Source: an uncultured Spirochaetaceae bacterium (GTDB lineage Bacteria; Spirochaetota; Spirochaetia; Treponematales; Treponemataceae). Taken from it: a stretch of 6,703 nucleotides of DNA. Shown here one piece after another: positions 6,632 through 6,703 of the stretch. The stretch spans positions 1 to 6,703 of the forward strand of contig CACYDQ010000289.1 in assembly GCA_902773215.1 (NCBI GenBank), written 5' to 3'. The stretch's first letter is position 1. Each line of letters starts with the position of its first letter. The notes beneath the pieces are model-generated. The model made no database searches and was not told where the DNA came from. It saw only the letters and a list, made by a program, of their open reading frames with translations. The position numbers and the translations under genes are program-made.

Positions 6632-6650
6632 CATTATATCACATAATATC
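6632..6650 (-). promoter_or_regulatory. Extended -10 box and tandem 9-mers directly upstream of the kinase gene
   Basis: On the minus strand TGATATAAT (6641-6633) is a perfect extended -10 (TGn plus TATAAT). No good -35 is seen at 17 or 18 bases. The box lies within two 9-mers, CATTATATC (6632-6640) and CATAATATC (6642-6650) on the plus strand, which differ at one base and repeat at a ten-base period. A start of transcription 6-7 bases beyond the box would fall near 6626, only about five bases before the ATG and past the weak GGAAG ribosome site (6632-6628). Confidence 0.45.
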
Positions 6651-6703
6651 AAATAAGGGGAACCTTTTACAGGAACGCGTGCAAGTCCGCCAGCATAAGC
6701 AAG

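Noticed and set aside
6651..6703. Content of the right-hand edge
   Set aside because: No gene, hairpin or repeat could be supported in these 53 bases.

Overview
The window is GC-rich bacterial DNA with strong AGGAG-type ribosome binding sites and tight gene spacing. It has four plus-strand genes (the first cut off by the window edge) converging on one long minus-strand gene. The hybrid histidine kinase has a phosphoacceptor segment and overall build that I associate with anaerobic gut or rumen bacteria such as Lachnospiraceae-like Clostridia or treponemes. That placement is recollection, not a search result. No rRNA, tRNA, transposase, integrase or CRISPR array is visible.

Layout. Positions 2-250 are the C-terminal third of an NlpC/P60-type cell-wall peptidase. 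Positions 294-1958 encode a membrane-anchored papain-like (C1A) cysteine peptidase, followed by a helical segment resembling TerB and a 57-residue C-terminal tail made almost only of Asp and Tyr. Positions 2047-3054 encode a membrane protein with a TPM (YgcG/Psb32-type) domain and a Gly/Ser-rich end. Positions 3099-3833 encode a complete, membrane-anchored NlpC/P60 peptidase that is a close paralogue of the first gene and carries its own Asp/Tyr/Glu-rich linker. After a 13-base gap comes the minus-strand gene 6621-3847: a 924-residue hybrid sensor kinase with membrane sensor, HAMP-like linker, HisKA, HATPase, receiver and Hpt.

How they may work together. The gaps in the plus-strand series are 43, 88 and 44 bases. 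Each complete plus-strand gene has a clear ribosome binding site and an N-terminal membrane segment, so a co-transcribed cell-envelope set is likely: two wall peptidases, one protease and one TPM protein. Acidic Asp/Tyr tracts shared by two otherwise unrelated enzymes suggest a common location or ligand, such as cations or a cationic surface. This is the strongest candidate for something not yet described. The kinase may be unrelated to the set, since nothing in the sequence links them except convergence.

Non-coding signals worth noting are a perfect 10-bp hairpin with a competing partner just ahead of the TPM gene, and an extended -10 box overlapping two near-identical 9-mers directly ahead of the kinase. 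Inside the TPM gene there is also an eight-G run near the 3' end.
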